Notes under the pieces: generated by a model | What the model was told of the DNA's origin: nothing | Databases searched by the model: none | Seen by the model: only the letters and a program-made list of their open reading frames with translations | Program-made: the position numbers and the translations under genes | Shown: positions 31,944 through 44,404 of the stretch, piece after piece | How positions within the stretch are numbered: position 1 is the stretch's first letter | How the letters are laid out: every line of letters starts with the position of its first letter | NCBI GenBank assembly: GCA_004369045.1 | Contig: ML213516.1 | Span: forward strand, 410,703-474,702 | From: Heliocybe sulcata | Lineage: Eukaryota; Basidiomycota; Agaricomycetes; Gloeophyllales; Gloeophyllaceae | DNA: 64,000 nt | Reading direction: 5' to 3'

Positions 31944-34423
31944 CGGCGGGATGCTGGGGAGAATCTGAGGGACAAGAAGAAGCGATGAGTGAAAGGTACA
32001 ATAGAAAGAGCCTAAGCGCTAAGCGCCAATCGGGCCTGTCAAACGAGCGGAAAGACGGATATAAAGGAGTTCCGGATGTTGTGGGCATCTCGACGTCAGG
32101 AATCCGCAACGGGCGAACCTGAAACGAATCACCACATGTTGACCCATCTGACTCCTTGGAGCAGAAGTTTCTCGTTAACCCGTCTTTGCCGTAGAGATCA
32201 GCCCGAACTGTCCGCTGGCGGCCTGCGCATTCCCCAGCAACCCCCTCGAGGAGGTAGCTGACCGGAGTTGTCTCGCACTCTCACGTCCGGATATCCTCAT
32301 AATCAACACCGAAAGATAGCCGCTCGGTGTTCATCAGCAAGCCCGGGTGATCGCTTTCTCGCTTTTCAGTGGTGGGTTAAATACGTCCGCTCCGATATTC
32401 CGGGAAGCGCCCACCATTCCGTACTGATGCATACGTTTCCGTAAATGATGGCGCACTAGTCTTCTAAGGCCTCTCAGAGAACGTACGCTGTCCGAGAAAG
32501 GCCGCAGAAGACGATGGCAATGTCTCGGTGATACCGTTCTTTGCGATTACAATTTATTGCTGCGGAACAATCAATAAAAAGAGAAGCGTCATGATTACAA
32601 GATTGATTGAGCCTAGCGGATGACTGTCTCACCGGGTCTCCCGCGGGAGCATAGTTGGCAGTGGAGCCTTGAGACGCTGTCCAGGCACAGTCTTGCTCTT
32701 TGGATAGGTCTTGCACGCTTCATATCAGCGGAGAAGATCAAGGAACAAGGTAGTACTCCGTGATCTACTCACTTCTTTGATAGATGTCGAATGTGGAAGG
32801 TGGTAAGCACCGGTCCATGCGGACTGATATTCGAGAAACAAGGGGGGGCCTACGGAAGTGATTCTGCTCTGCAGAACACCACCAGATATAGCAAGTATTC
32901 CGCAATAATTCCGGCGGAGGGTGTCATCCCTGACTTGGTCGGGAGAAGATGCAAGAGCGTTGGCAGTGGCAAAAGGCGACACACATCACGAAGTGGATTC
33001 CGTATAACAACTGCGGTTGCTTAGACGCACGGAGCATACCGACAGACTCCAGAATCAATACACCGCGAGTGTAAAATTTGCATAGTTGCCTTCGTATATT
33101 CGTGCAGAGCGTGATCGTATAGCGGGATACGATGTAGCTCGCTCAAGCACTCCGTTATAGAGGAGGATGAGTGCCCGCTGCACCCAACGCGTCAGACATA
33201 GGACATAGAGCGACTGCCTCCTCCATGACTATGTACGCAGTCCTCGTATGCCGGAGCCGAAAACCCTGCAGATGTCTGTAGAAGAAGCCAGCATGAACAA
33301 TGCCGGCGCTAGACCTGATAGCAGAAACCGGTGCACGTCGTGTGAAGCCCGGCGAGTACCACCCATGCCAAGGCCCGCAATCACCTGCAATCGGGGCACA
33401 ATCACGTGCTTGGTAGAATGGCAACGAGCCTAGGATAGGGACCACGCCCTGGGAGCAAAGTGATTTCATGGCGATCGGAAGGGCATGGACTGGACTGCAT
33501 AACGCGGCTGCCGCTCTCTTGACGTACTCCCTAGTGATGACCTATCGGAGTTCAGCACTTGAGCATTTTCTTTGGTCTATTCTTGACGAGCGTACTCGGT
33601 TCAGGATCGGACTGCGGCCTATGGCAGCTTCGTCGCGGCAGAGCTAAGGGCACAACCAGTGTTACAGACATCGAGCCGTCCGACTTTCCAACGATTGCCG
33701 TCGGCCAAAGGGTGACACCTGATAGTAGAGTCAGAAATAAAGGCTAGCATTATTAATAGCCATTCGGATATCTCAAGAAGAGGTAGAATGATCGTACCTT
33801 CCGCGCAGCGTAACTCTTTTACAGGAGCCGCTGATGCTGCAATGCGGTGCTTGGCTATGGAGTGTCAAGAGGAACTTTGACAAGGTATGCATCGAAATGT
33901 ATATCGGAGAAACACCATACCGGTGCGCGATGTCGGTTCCACAGGTTGCAGGTGTTAGACAGTTCGTGGTTCTGCGGGCGCGTCATCCAAACATAACATA
34001 CCTCGGTGTAATAGAATGACTTGATCCGCGGCTTCGATATCAATAGTACGGGAGAGGCGAAGATGCCTGTGCCTTGCTATCTGCGTATGCAAGTTACCGC
34101 TCGGGCGACTCAACTGGTGATAACGAGGAAGACTGTGTGTATATCAGTAAGAGAGAAAAGACAGAAAGATGATGATGTGTCGAAGGCGCATCAGTGTAGG
34201 AATCAGGAGAAAATCTTCGCATGGGCGATCGAGCGTCTGTTTCCATGAACTGACATCTGCTGATACGCTGTACACGTCTGTTGCCGGTCATCGCACTGTC
34301 CAGAAGTAAAGAAAATAAACAGGACAGTCTCGAGAGTCGAGACGGACAGGAGCTGTCGCAAGGGATTAAAGTCGAGTTCTATGCGCAAGTTCGACTTAAG
34401 GTGGAACACTATCCAACCGCAGG
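31944..34423. other. 2.5-kb intergenic region
   Basis: No recognised gene. The first few hundred bp are the F-box promoter. A minus-strand pair of frames around 32725-32982 and 32474-32716 (FLEYQSAWTGAYHLPHS, then QDLSKEQDCAWTASQG) could be joined by a GT-AG intron. It looks weakly coding, but I do not recognise it. Confidence 0.4.
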
Positions 34424-35380
34424 GTGATGCCGAACCAAATAACCAGGTGGCAATATTGCTTCTGATAATCATCGCGTCTTCGTCACCAATCTACTCTTGG
34501 GAAATCATGGAATACGATACAGAACGATTCTTTGTCATCAGAAGCCGTATATATGACCTCGACATGGCTGGAGATGCATTATCCGATTTTCCTAGTCCAC
34601 CATGTCGCAGCCGGTCTCTGAGCTCGTCACTTTTACCTCGTCTGAGGCCTACCAGAAGGACCAGAGTGTCCTGAAGGGACTCATTGAGATCCTCGATGCT
34701 ACGGATGGGAAGCTTAGGTGGGTTATATCTGCGGCGATAACAACAGAGGCATAACAAAAATACTTTTGCTTTCATTAGTACTTACCATGGCCCACAAGTC
34801 GAAGATCCCTCCCAGGGGTACCTCTTCGTCCGTACGTATTTCCCGACTCTCGCACCACCGCTACATCCTCCTCACATCCGCTAGAATGGCAAACCTACGA
34901 GCACCACGTCGCCCTCATGAACGCACCCGTCTACCCGAAGCTCATCGAGACCCTCAAGCCTGCTGTGGGCGGCCCCTTTGAGATGGTGCACGTCAAGTTC
35001 AACAAGGATGTCACGAAGGCGCTCGAGAAGCCGATCACCGAGGTCGCCACGTTCACCCTGAAGCCTGGCAAGAAGATGGAGCAGCTCGTGCCGCTCCTTG
35101 ATCAGCTGACCAGCACCTCGGAGCTGTCGATCTGGGGACCCACTTTGGAGAAGGAAGACAGAGTGGTTCTGGTCTTCGGGTGGAACTCTTTGGAGGTGCG
35201 CATCATTTTCCGTATCGAGGTAAGGTCTAGTATGATAACGATGCTGGGAACGCAGGAGCATCATGAGGTTGTCTCCAAAGGGCCGGAAGAGCTGAAGAAA
35301 GTGCTGGTATCCTTGAACGAGCTCGCCGACCTGAAGCTGTACCACAGCAAGCTTCAGAAGTATTAAACGAAATACATGAT
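34424..35380. repeat. Tandem gene duplication, unit A (ABM-like gene and promoter)
   Basis: Unit A spans the promoter (GATGCCGAACC start, shared TGGAATACGAT and TATATATGAC blocks) and the gene. It is repeated about 1,458 bp downstream at 35881-36838. Between the units is unique sequence (35381-35880). Confidence 0.85.
34602..35366 (+). CDS. Dimeric alpha-beta-barrel (ABM-like) protein, copy A
   Basis: Four exons (34602-34717, 34779-34831, 34885-35195, 35256-35366) give 196 residues. It starts MSQPVSELVTFTSSEAYQKD, then LKGLIEILDATDGKL, STYHGPQVEDPSQGYLFV, WQTYEHHVALMNAPVYPKL and FKNKDV-like KFNKDVTKALEKPITEV. A second barrel half follows: ATFTLKPGKKMEQLVPLLDQ, ELSIWGPTLEKEDRVVLVFG, EHHEVVSKGPEELKKVL. 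Two repeats of the ferredoxin-like ABM fold are the likely structure; W-x-T-Y-E-H-H and F-G-W are typical of fungal proteins of this group. The reaction is unknown: members range from monooxygenases to stress-responsive proteins without cofactor. No signal peptide, so probably cytosolic. All introns are GT-AG. Confidence 0.8.
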
Positions 35381-35880
35381 AGCGCGCAGGTATCGAGACT
35401 TTATGCTGTATCGAGGAACAAGGGAAGCATAGCATTATGACTTCGTACATGTATGATCGGCGAGTGTGATGCAGGTCACGGGGACAGCTCTCGCTTTTCG
35501 ACGAGGACACCGTCGGCGCCGGCTGTTCTCCTTGCTGTACACCATCATTGAATATTGCACTGTGGAAATGAGTTCTAAGTGGCAATGCGTGACGAAAAAA
35601 ACTGGCATTGCCGGTCTTTTCTGATGGTTGAGCGAGAATCACTCTAATATCAGGTACGCATAACAGTGATGTCGTCCACACTGATGTAGTACCTCTGCAT
35701 GAAATACACAGCAGAGTTGAAGCCAGACGACGTATTAATGGGCAGGAGGATCGATAACTGTAAGTCTAATTAGACCCCAGGACGACCCTTGCATGTTCTC
35801 TAATAAGGATTATTTTCGCGGGATGTCCAAGTGCAGTTCGAGCTGATGATCGGAACACTAATATCATATATCACTTAAGG
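35381..35880. other. Spacer between the two ABM-like units
   Basis: About 500 bp not shared with the flanking unit copies; holds the 3' flank of copy A. No gene recognised. Confidence 0.5.
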
Positions 35881-36838
35881 ATGATGCCGAACGAAATGAC
35901 CAGGTGGCATATTGCTCCTGATAGTCATCGTGTCTTCGTCACCAATTCACCCTCGGGAAATAATGGAATACGATTCGGAACGATTCGTTCTCATCGGAGA
36001 GCGTATATATGACATCGACATGGCTGGGGTAGCGTTATTACCCGATTGCCAAGTCCACCATGTCGCAGCCGGTCACTGAGCTCGTCACTTTTACCTCGTC
36101 TGAGGCATACCAGAAGGATAAGGGTGTGCTGAAGGGGCTGATTGAGATACTTGATGCTACGGACGGGGCCCTTAGGTGCGTTTCTGCGGCGATCATGGCG
36201 AAAGCATACGGGAATCACTTTTTGCGTTCTCCAGCACCTACCACGGCCCACAAGTCGAAGATCCATCAGAGGGCTACTCCTTCGTCCGTATGTAGTTTCC
36301 GTTCTTGCACCTACCTGCAATTTCACCTCACGTTCGCTAGAATGGCAAACCTATGAGCACCATGTCGCTCTCATGAACGCGCCCGTCTACCCCAAGCTCA
36401 TCGAGACGCTCAAGCCTGCTCTGGGTGGCCCCTTCGAGTTGGTGCACATCAAGTTCAACAAGGATGTCACGAAGGCGCTCGAGAAGCCAATCACCGAGGT
36501 CGCCACGTTCACCCTCAAGCCCGGCAAGACGATGGAACAGCTCGTGCCGCTCCTTGATCAGCTGACCAGCACCTCGGAGCTGTCGATCTGGGGACCCACT
36601 ATGGAGAAGGAGGACAGGGTGGTTCTTGTCTTCGGCTGGAATTCTGTGGAGGTGGGCATCATTTTCTGTGTCGAGGTAAGGTGTAGTATGGTGCTGATGC
36701 TGGGAACGCAGGAGCACCATGAGGTTATCTCCAAAGGGCCGGAAGAGCTGAAGAAAGTGCTGGTTTCCTTGAACGAGCTCGCGGATCTGAAGCTGTTCCA
36801 CGCCAAGCTTCAGAAGTATAGCTGAAACGCGTGATTAG
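35881..36838. repeat. Tandem gene duplication, unit B (ABM-like gene and promoter)
   Basis: Second unit, collinear with 34424-35380 through promoter, exons, introns and stop region. Confidence 0.85.
36060..36825 (+). CDS. Dimeric alpha-beta-barrel (ABM-like) protein, copy B
   Basis: Tandem copy of the gene at 34602 with the same four-exon plan. Start MSQPVTELVTFTSSEAYQKD; the short second exon reads STYHGPQVEDPSEGYSFV; the third has WQTYEHHVALMNAPVYPKL and KFNKDVTKALEKPITEV; the last ends KLFHAKLQKYS, one residue longer than copy A. Substitutions are few and conservative (GKLS to GALS, EMVHVKF to ELVHIKF, GKKM to GKTM). The conserved introns and promoter show duplication through DNA, not RNA. 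Both copies look functional. What is said of fold and unknown reaction for copy A applies here. Confidence 0.8.
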
Positions 36839-38922
36839 CGCATCACCCAACTGCAAGTAATACGGCACTTGTACATCACCACTCAGTATTTGTATTCTAT
36901 AATTTCCATATAACAAGAAGTCAATTGCAGTACTTGCCGATGAACTGACAGAACATACCGGCTCTCGCTGACTCATCAACCATGTCCTGAGCTCCTCAGG
37001 CACTAGGCGCATCACCAATATCAGCAGGCAGCCAAGGCGGCACCCCATCACAAAGTCGTCATCCAAATCGGGGCTCATAATTCCATCACCATTTGCACGT
37101 TCATCCCCACGTCGCGCTCGGCTTCCGTCTCAGGCTGATCGGGAGTTGTTGGAGGATTCGAAATGAATGGTGTTGCCATCATGGGTTTGCCCGTGAAGAA
37201 CATTGGCCGAGGGCGTCATGCGCGGAATATTCGTGTCGCTCCGCGCGCACGGGATCACGACAGCACAAGGGGCGTATCTGAAGTTGCAGTCGAGTTATCG
37301 GTATGTGTCCCGCAACCGATGTAGCGGACGAGAGTTCCAGAGACTGATTGCCGGTGAAGTTAGTGCTTCGTCCTCCTCTCGCAGTACTAGTATCTGGCAT
37401 CTGTACATTTCGAGGACGCTGCGCGACCCTTCGCAATCACGACAGGTCGACACGTACCTCTACGCTGGGCAGCTTGATCCCTGATGATGCTCTCCAGCTT
37501 CACTTATGCTTCAGCACTCTTGCTGTCTTTCTTCGTCAATATCCTATCGCCTGTAACAAGTATCAGACATGATAGCTTGCACGGACTGTATCACATTGCA
37601 AACCTTCGGTGAAATACTGATACTGCAGATTTGCAACCTGTTTTTCAGCCCTTTCTTGAACACAACCGTGAAATCAGCTGAGCATACCATCGGAACGATA
37701 TTTGGTGTGGTGAGGCCTCAAACCGAGTTCGGTCATGGCCGACATACGCGCGTATTAGCGCGGCTCACACAGGTCACGGGGCCACACAGCCCTTGGCATC
37801 ACGTGACCGCGTTCGGCCACTCATGCGCATTTGAGCTCCGTACCCTCGCCCCTTCTTTTCCTTTCCTCTCAACCGCCATGATGCCCTCTCAGAGCTCTGT
37901 TACTCTCTGCTCTTTCACGCAACATGTAGGTAGAACTCCGTAGGGGAGTCGTTTCTTTGGTTCGCACATTTGCTGCGCCCGGTCATGCTAAGGAGTTTAT
38001 GGATGCGAAGCCCTGAGTCTATGATATGCAAGTCTCTTGCACTTCTATTGACTCCTTTACCCATGCTCATCTTTTTATCTCATGATGACAAGACCTGGGA
38101 GATCACGCGGGCTTCAGCAGGCCAGACTGATCGAGCAGAGTATTCCTGGCGAGCCCTTTTTTTCGTCGCGAATATGCCACGCTCTGGTCTTGGTAATCAG
38201 CTGAGAGATAAGAAGATTCGGATCTATGCTCTATGTCCCACTTGTAGCTCTCTTGGCAGTATGCTGACATACCCTTCTTGCCTGCCCTCGCTATCCACCC
38301 CCGCGCTCTTTCGTGCCGACGCTTGGGGTGATCTGGATCACTTCTGGCATATTTCAGGGGAATCCATGACTTATGATATGTAAAACAATGTGCGTTCATG
38401 CTCTGTCCGTGATGCACGAATTGTAAACTGCGCCTATTTTGTCACAGCTACTGATTGTCCACATGCACAATCAAGTCCAACCACAGACTGCGCAGCCATG
38501 CCATTGAGTATTGCTCCAGTGAGATGCTGATTTCTACCGATGGACGACGCGCTGACAAGTGACCCGGTCGAATAATCTCGACTCTAATCATCTGCCAAGA
38601 GTCGCAAGACGTGCAGAAACTGCTGGCATCCTTCAAGTTGAACGAGCTGACCTAAGGATCAACTGAAACATGCAATGAGCGTATCTGGAAGCACCGCGGC
38701 AGTTGTACATCACTGCTTGGTATTGCATGGTAGTTCGAGATTGATCGCTCTCATCTCTGGCGCCGACGCGGATACTTCAGCCCAATTCCCGGACTTGCTG
38801 TCTTCCACGCAACCGAGATTTTGAGATCATGCGCACAGTCGTTTCTACCCCTACGTACAAAACAGAGAAAGCGACATGACAGCTACCCACAACCGCCACT
38901 GTTCATTTTAGTCTAGGCAGCG
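36839..38922. other. 2.1-kb intergenic region with a remnant ABM-like fragment
   Basis: Apart from the remnant at 38596-38730, no gene is supported. A minus-strand stretch at about 36890-37210 has coding-like text (RLVPEELRTWLMSQREP; PFISNPPTTPDQPETEAE in another frame) without a continuous frame, perhaps a small decayed or intron-split gene. Confidence 0.4.
38596..38730 (+). pseudogene. Decayed third copy of the ABM-like gene (3' end)
   Basis: GTGCAGAAACTGCTGGCATC followed by CTTCAA and GTTGAACGAGCTGACC resembles the last exon of the pair (GAAAGTGCTGG..TCCTTGAACGAGCTCG). The downstream string CAGTTGTACATCACTGCTTG also parallels the 3' flank of copy B (GGCACTTGTACATCACC). Too short and diverged for a gene. 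Confidence 0.5.
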
Positions 38923-41721
38923 TCAAGACGCCCGCATACTCCTAACCGCCTTCCCCAGCCCAAAGAACCTCCCCCGCTCCGCCTTCTTCGCCTGCCTCTC
39001 CCTCGTCTCCTGCTCAACCTCCTCATCCGTCAAGTTCCCACCAAACGAGTACCACGTCACAGTCGCCATCCCAATCACCGCCGTCAGCACGCATCTGTCC
39101 CGCACACCCATCAGCACAACCACGCAATACGGGGGAAGTGGCATCAACACTCACCCGAACATCGCACCAATCCCGCGCGCATGCCAGCCGTTGTTCTGCG
39201 GGTACGGGCCGAGTGTGAGCCCGCTCATATCGTACGGGTCCTGGTGCCCCGCCGCGTTCCCGCTGTACGGCTGGTTCTGCGCCGCACACTGGTCGTACAT
39301 GAACTGCGGCACCTGGCCCACCGCGCGCTCCTGCGCGATCGTCGGCGCCTCCACCAGCTGGATCGCCAGCCCAACTTCCAAGTGCCACTCAATATGACCT
39401 GCGCCCAAAGTCAGTCGCCCTATCTTTTGAGAGAGCAAGGGCGGGCACGCACAGTGGAAGAACCACACGCCAGGGTTGTCTGCGACGATGCGCATCGTCG
39501 CGGAGCCCATCGACGGCACCATGACCGTGTCCCGTCGCATCGGGTTCGCCTCGCCCTCTTGGAGGGGCGGGTTCAGCGAAGGGTCGTCCGAGGTATAGTC
39601 CGTCGCCCGCCCGATGAGCTGGAACTGGTGCCCGTGCAGGTGGCTTTGAAACGAGCGCAGGTGCAAGGCGTCGATTGAGTAAGGTGTAGTGCGAGACGGA
39701 GGGAAGAAACTCACAAAGGATGCTTCCCCGCATCCCCATTCTTCAGCACGATATCCACCACGTCCAGATGGTTGAGCACGAACGAGAGCGGGCCGTACGC
39801 CTCCGCAACCGACGCGTTCGCTCCCAACGACAGCTGCGTAAACACGGCGGGCACAATCGGGACGTCGTACCTACCCCATCGACACCATTAGCTCACCTCT
39901 CTCCTACCAGCGAGAGAAGGGTGCACCGAAGTACTCACGTAATCAAATTAAACATCGCGTGGTTGGTCCCATCCTGCATCGTATCAAAGCTCACTTCCAG
40001 CTCGATCGTCCTGTCCGCCGGAGGCAGCTGCGGCACCGCCTGCACAGGCACGAGCGCCGTGTCGTCCACATCTATGTACTCGTCCGCGGGGTCGAGCTGC
40101 GTGATCTGCGAGAGCGAGGAGGGAGGGGTAGTGTACGAGATCGACGACGTCACGTCTACGTCCGGCGTCAAACGCCAGAGGAGAGATGGAAGAGGCAGGG
40201 AGACGTACTGGGATTGAGCGTGTCCGGCACGGTGTCGAACATTACTGTGTCCATGTTCGCATGGATCGCCCAGTTCTTGGCTTCAGAGTCGGTGTCGTTG
40301 CGCGCGTATACGAGGACGGAGTAGCGCTGCGCGACGGCGAGGTTGAGCATGGAGACGGATTGCGGGGCAGTGTCGGTCTGCGATGCGAAAAAATGAGCAT
40401 TCGATTCGAATTTTAAGAGAAGAAAATGAAAGGAGATTAAAAAGAAGGGAGCGGAAGACCACGGCGGTCAGGGAAGGAGGAATGGATGGGAGACTCACCC
40501 CGTCCGCCTCGATAATCTGCATCTCATGTCCATCAATCCAGAAGTAAAACCCAGCAAAGGCGCCAGCGTTGACGATGCGCAGGCTACAAGCAAGACACGA
40601 ATACGATCAATAAGTAATTCCCAATATTCTCCGAAAGTGACCCTCATGTCTTGCAAAGACACTTACCGATACCGTTTGCCCGGCTGGAAGTTCAGCGTCG
40701 CATTCTCATTGTAGCCCACGTTGCTGGTCGCCCAGTCCGTGGGCGTCGTGCCAGCGATGGGTGGGAGGTAGGTGCCGTTGTGGACGTAGTAGATTAGGGC
40801 AGAGTCTGTGAGGAGGGGATCAGTTCAGTGCTCCGTAAGGTTGAAGGGGCAAGAGTGGGAGAGGAGGAGAGGGAAAAGGTAAAGGAGGAAGAATGTGAGG
40901 AGTGAAGAAGCAGGGGAGGTGAGGAGGAGGAGAGGGACAGAGAGAAGGGTAAGAGAGGAAGCTGACCAGGTACAGGCTCCGCGCCTCCGGGGTTGGCAAT
41001 GTTGATGAACTGCTTGAGGAGGACAGCGTGCTCGTCGTGGTACCAGTCGCCGAGCACAATGACGTACTCGTCGTCGTACTCGTACGCCTCCTGTGGCGGG
41101 TGGATGACCACTGGGGCGCGGAGGCCGTCGACGTATTGACCCTAGAGGAGTCGTCAGGGATGATGTTCGAAAGGTGACTTGAGGGAGAGTAAAAGGGAGC
41201 AGACCTTGGAATGTGCGTGTATCCAGTACGTGCCGTGCTGGCCGGAGGAGTTGATGGGGACGGTGTAGGTGAAGGTAGAGCCTGGGGGAATACCGCTGGC
41301 ACAGTCAGTGTATATGAGCAGGTGAGCATTCGTCCGCTTTAACGCAAAGGCCAAGAGAAACTGACCACTGACTAACGCCCAAAGCGCCGTCCATCCAACT
41401 CGTCGAGTTGAAGAACATGCCGTGATGGTGGAGGGTGGCGACATTCTCGAGGCTGTTGGTGGCGTGTATGACGAGGGTGTCGTTTGTCGTCACATCAATG
41501 GAGGGGGGCCTACATAAATACTCAGTACTCAGTGCCAGGACTCTCCTGCATAGACACAACGATACTCACGGCCACGACCCGTTCACGCCGACGACGCGCC
41601 TCTCAGCGAGGCCGTCGGGGATGGCGTTCTCGACGTAGGTGAGGTTCCACCACAGTTCGGTTACGGCGGCGCGCGCGCAGGCCGTGCCGAGCGTCAGCGC
41701 GAGCAGGGCGGAGGAGAGCAT
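38923..41721 (-). CDS. FET3: FET3-type multicopper ferroxidase
   Basis: Plasma-membrane ferroxidase that oxidises Fe(II) outside the cell and hands Fe(III) to the Ftr1 permease. The start at 41721 gives a signal peptide ([18 protein letters not shown]) and then the cupredoxin ligands in order: [32 protein letters not shown] and [14 protein letters not shown]. The strand [17 protein letters not shown] contains the Glu equivalent to the iron-site Glu185 of yeast Fet3p, and KNGDAGKHP holds the Asp near the third copper motif; both mark ferroxidases rather than laccases. After the oxidase comes one membrane helix ([17 protein letters not shown]) and a basic cytosolic tail ending KAVRSMRAS. About ten short introns; roughly 600-630 residues. 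Two ATCWGATAA sites lie 83 and 162 bp upstream. Confidence 0.92.
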
Positions 41722-41803
41722 GCTGTCGGGACGGGAGGGTCGAGTGCTAGGGGGAAACCGCGATTAGATGACGGCAGGGGGCGGCGTATATGAGGAGAAG
41801 GGA

Positions 41804-41812
41804 ATCTGATAA
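41804..41812 (+). promoter_or_regulatory. Iron-GATA site ATCTGATAA, FET3 promoter
   Basis: Exact match to ATCWGATAA, the extended site known for fungal iron-responsive GATA factors (URBS1, SREA, Fep1 family), 83 bp upstream of the FET3 ATG. Confidence 0.7.
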
Positions 41813-41882
41813 GATTCCAACGCCAAGGAGTGGATCAATACGCAGAGGTCAACGGAGGCGGTATGGCCAGATGCAAAAGTTT

Positions 41883-41891
41883 ATCAGATAA
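41883..41891 (+). promoter_or_regulatory. Iron-GATA site ATCAGATAA, FET3 promoter
   Basis: Second exact site, 162 bp upstream of FET3. Its context TATCAGATAACGCA recurs exactly at 46678-46691. Confidence 0.7.
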
Positions 41892-44005
41892 CGCAGCGTC
41901 CCCGATGCGATCTCCTCCAGAATGAATTGCCACCACGCAAGAAAAAAGAAACACACCGCACCCGTTGCGCTCCGGAGCACAATTGCCTCAGCGTGGTGCC
42001 GGTAGTGGAGGAGTAATCTGGAGGAAGTTTTATCAGGTTATTTCGCATATTTAACAGATCAGTGATGAGAGAGGAATAATTAACGTTATCAGAGCTAAAA
42101 CGTCGATCGCAGGAAACTAAAATAACCCTTCGGGAACGACACGTCACAGGAGAAGAGGGTCGACTCACCTTCGATGACACGTCGCAGTGAGTGCAAGAGA
42201 CGTCGCGGTCAAGACAAAGAGCACGTTCGCCGTTCGAACATTAATACCCCCCGCAACTACCCCCGCTCTTAGCCTCACTCAGAGGTGCAGTAACGTCACG
42301 CGTCCTCTCTATAGCCATATCGCCTCGCTCGTATGTCTAGAACCGGTTCTCGGCGGCAACAACAGGCACCTTCTAACGGCGCGAGCAGTATACCTTACAC
42401 GGCGATCCTGCCTACACCTCGAGCACCTCTTCACACGGCACTGGCCAATCGCGTCGAGCATTTCTCCAACGGGCTGCATGTGACGGCGGTGAGCCAAGTT
42501 GGAGGGCGGAACTCGACTTGGGGCGTTACAATCGTTGTGGACTAGCTTCTTGTGCCTTTATTAGCACGACGGCGACTCGATATGGGCGTCCAAGCTCATT
42601 CGGAGGTGAGTCAGCTGATGGGTGCCTTGTTCGCCTTGCTCAATGGGCGGTCTGGGATTGTGGAAGGAGGCTTCCTGGGCAATGGCCGTCCTTGGGTTTT
42701 GACATGGCTTGGGCAATGGGCTGTTTTGGATTGCGGAACCCTCGTCATGATCAACGACCACCGGAACCGCAAGCCTATCCAAGTCCTATTCCTGGCTGTT
42801 CCTTTCTTACCTCCAACTCGGAGGTCCCGCCCTACTCACTGTGCATTCAATCGCAGACCCAGCTATCCTCCAGCCCTACCCAGTCTCTGCACTCCACTTC
42901 TGCGTCTTGGTTCTCCGCGTCTACCTCGGTGCTTATGTCCGCGCCAACTCTGTGGCCCAAGGATCGTCCCGCCTCAAGCTTCTGCTTCTCAGTCTAGTGC
43001 CTGCCCAAGTGGAGAATCTGTCCATGTACTGCCTTCCGAAACCTTCAAGGGAGAAGCCTGACCGGTGACCGTCAGCTGGCGATGATGCATGTGCTCTAAA
43101 TCTGACCTTGCCTGGGATTCTGAAGCTTGATTGTGGGTGGCGACGTATCTGGGTTATCTCTAGGCTGGCCTCCTGCGTTCTCTGAATCTTCCTGCAGGGG
43201 CCGAGTTCGCTTTCGCAGCTAGTGGGATGCTGGGGATAGCAACAAGTGGGCGTGCCTGGTCCTAGTCGTGGCGTACCGAAACACGATCAAATGGACTTGT
43301 CGAGTTGAAGTGTTGGAGTTCCCATGCGCGCCCTAGGCCTCTGAGCAATTGAGTCGTCCGTCAGGCCCCAGAACATTCCGGCCTCCGAGTGTATGTTGTC
43401 CTCAGAAATTAGTGTCCTGGGCTTGCTAGCTCCGAAGAGGAGCTGCGAGGAGTGAGCATCCACGCAGAAGACCCATCCTCAGTCTCTGAACGTCTGCTGA
43501 GGTCTGACGTCTGAATCGACAGACGTTGTCTTCATGTCCCCATGATACACAGAGTACGATTCGATTGCGCCGACTCCGAGTTCACGTGGGCGGGACGCTG
43601 GGTTATCATGTGTACCTCAATACTTAGCGCTACGCCGAGTCCTCGTGTCTTGCCGTTCCTGAGACAGCACTCCCCTGCTACTCGGCCGGAAGAGTGGCCC
43701 TGCAAAGCATACTGACTCTGAGCAGCGGCGCGTCACCTTGGACTCATAGTTCATACCCCTGGCCATGGTGCACGAATGCGAACATATATTCATGCTACGC
43801 GATCCTTCTCTTAGGGCTCAGCGCGTCGCCCTTATTATGCAGCTGTGTGGCCAACGTCTTCGTCACCAAGTACTAAAGTACTAAATACGTATGCGCCGTG
43901 TGGGTTATATTTCCGGAACCGCGTAAACGCTAATTTACTCAATCTAATCAAGTCATATCAGATTACCTTGCCGGCCGGGTGATATGATAAGATTGGGGTC
44001 CAGGC

Positions 44006-44014
44006 TTATCTGAT
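44006..44014 (-). promoter_or_regulatory. Iron-GATA site, FTR1 copy 1 promoter
   Basis: TTATCTGAT (ATCAGATAA on the minus strand), 391 bp upstream of the FTR1 ATG at 44405, in a cluster with the near matches at about 43957 and 43985. Confidence 0.7.
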
Positions 44015-44404
44015 ATGCGCCAGGTGCGCCGTGCGTCTCTGAGTTCGCCTATGGTCAAGCCTTCCGCTCGCCGAGTTGCCAAGTCCCGCATGCTGGTGCT
44101 AACTGAACACGGCAAGCTCAGGAAGTGGTTCACTGTACGAGAGATGCAAAGTAGAGGCAGAAGAGGAAGGGAACTTCCATACCCGTCACCGATCGCCTGC
44201 TCCATTTTCCGATTTTCCCCATTTCCAAAGATCGAAAAGCTGGAAAACATGAGATTTGGAGAACCGTTTACGCGGGCGCTGCAGTTCCATCCACTAATCT
44301 CGATTCGCCCTCACGCGGAGACGGTGGGTCATAAAACACAGGGAGCGCGGTCCCTTGACCCGAGCGAGGTACAGTCTCCCAGTTCCCTGTGAGCACCAGC
44401 TGCC

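Larger units (their letters stand above)
41722..44404. other. Regulatory region between FET3 and FTR1 (2.7 kb)
   Basis: FET3 and the first FTR1 diverge, as is usual for this pair, but the gap is long. It holds three exact ATCWGATAA sites and several near matches (ATATCAGATTA near 43957, TATGATAAGA near 43985, GTTATCAGAG near 42085). A small frame at 42333-42545 (MSRTGSRRQQQAPSNG) is not recognised and is left uncalled. The middle (42550-43900) shows nothing. Confidence 0.55.

Noticed and set aside
39181-39678. Long plus-strand open frame of 165 residues
   Set aside because: Shadow of the FET3 exons on the minus strand, driven by high GC; the minus-strand reading has the copper-ligand motifs.
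42333-42545. Small frame in the FET3-FTR1 gap
   Set aside because: 70 residues without family match or splice partner; could be chance in GC-rich DNA.
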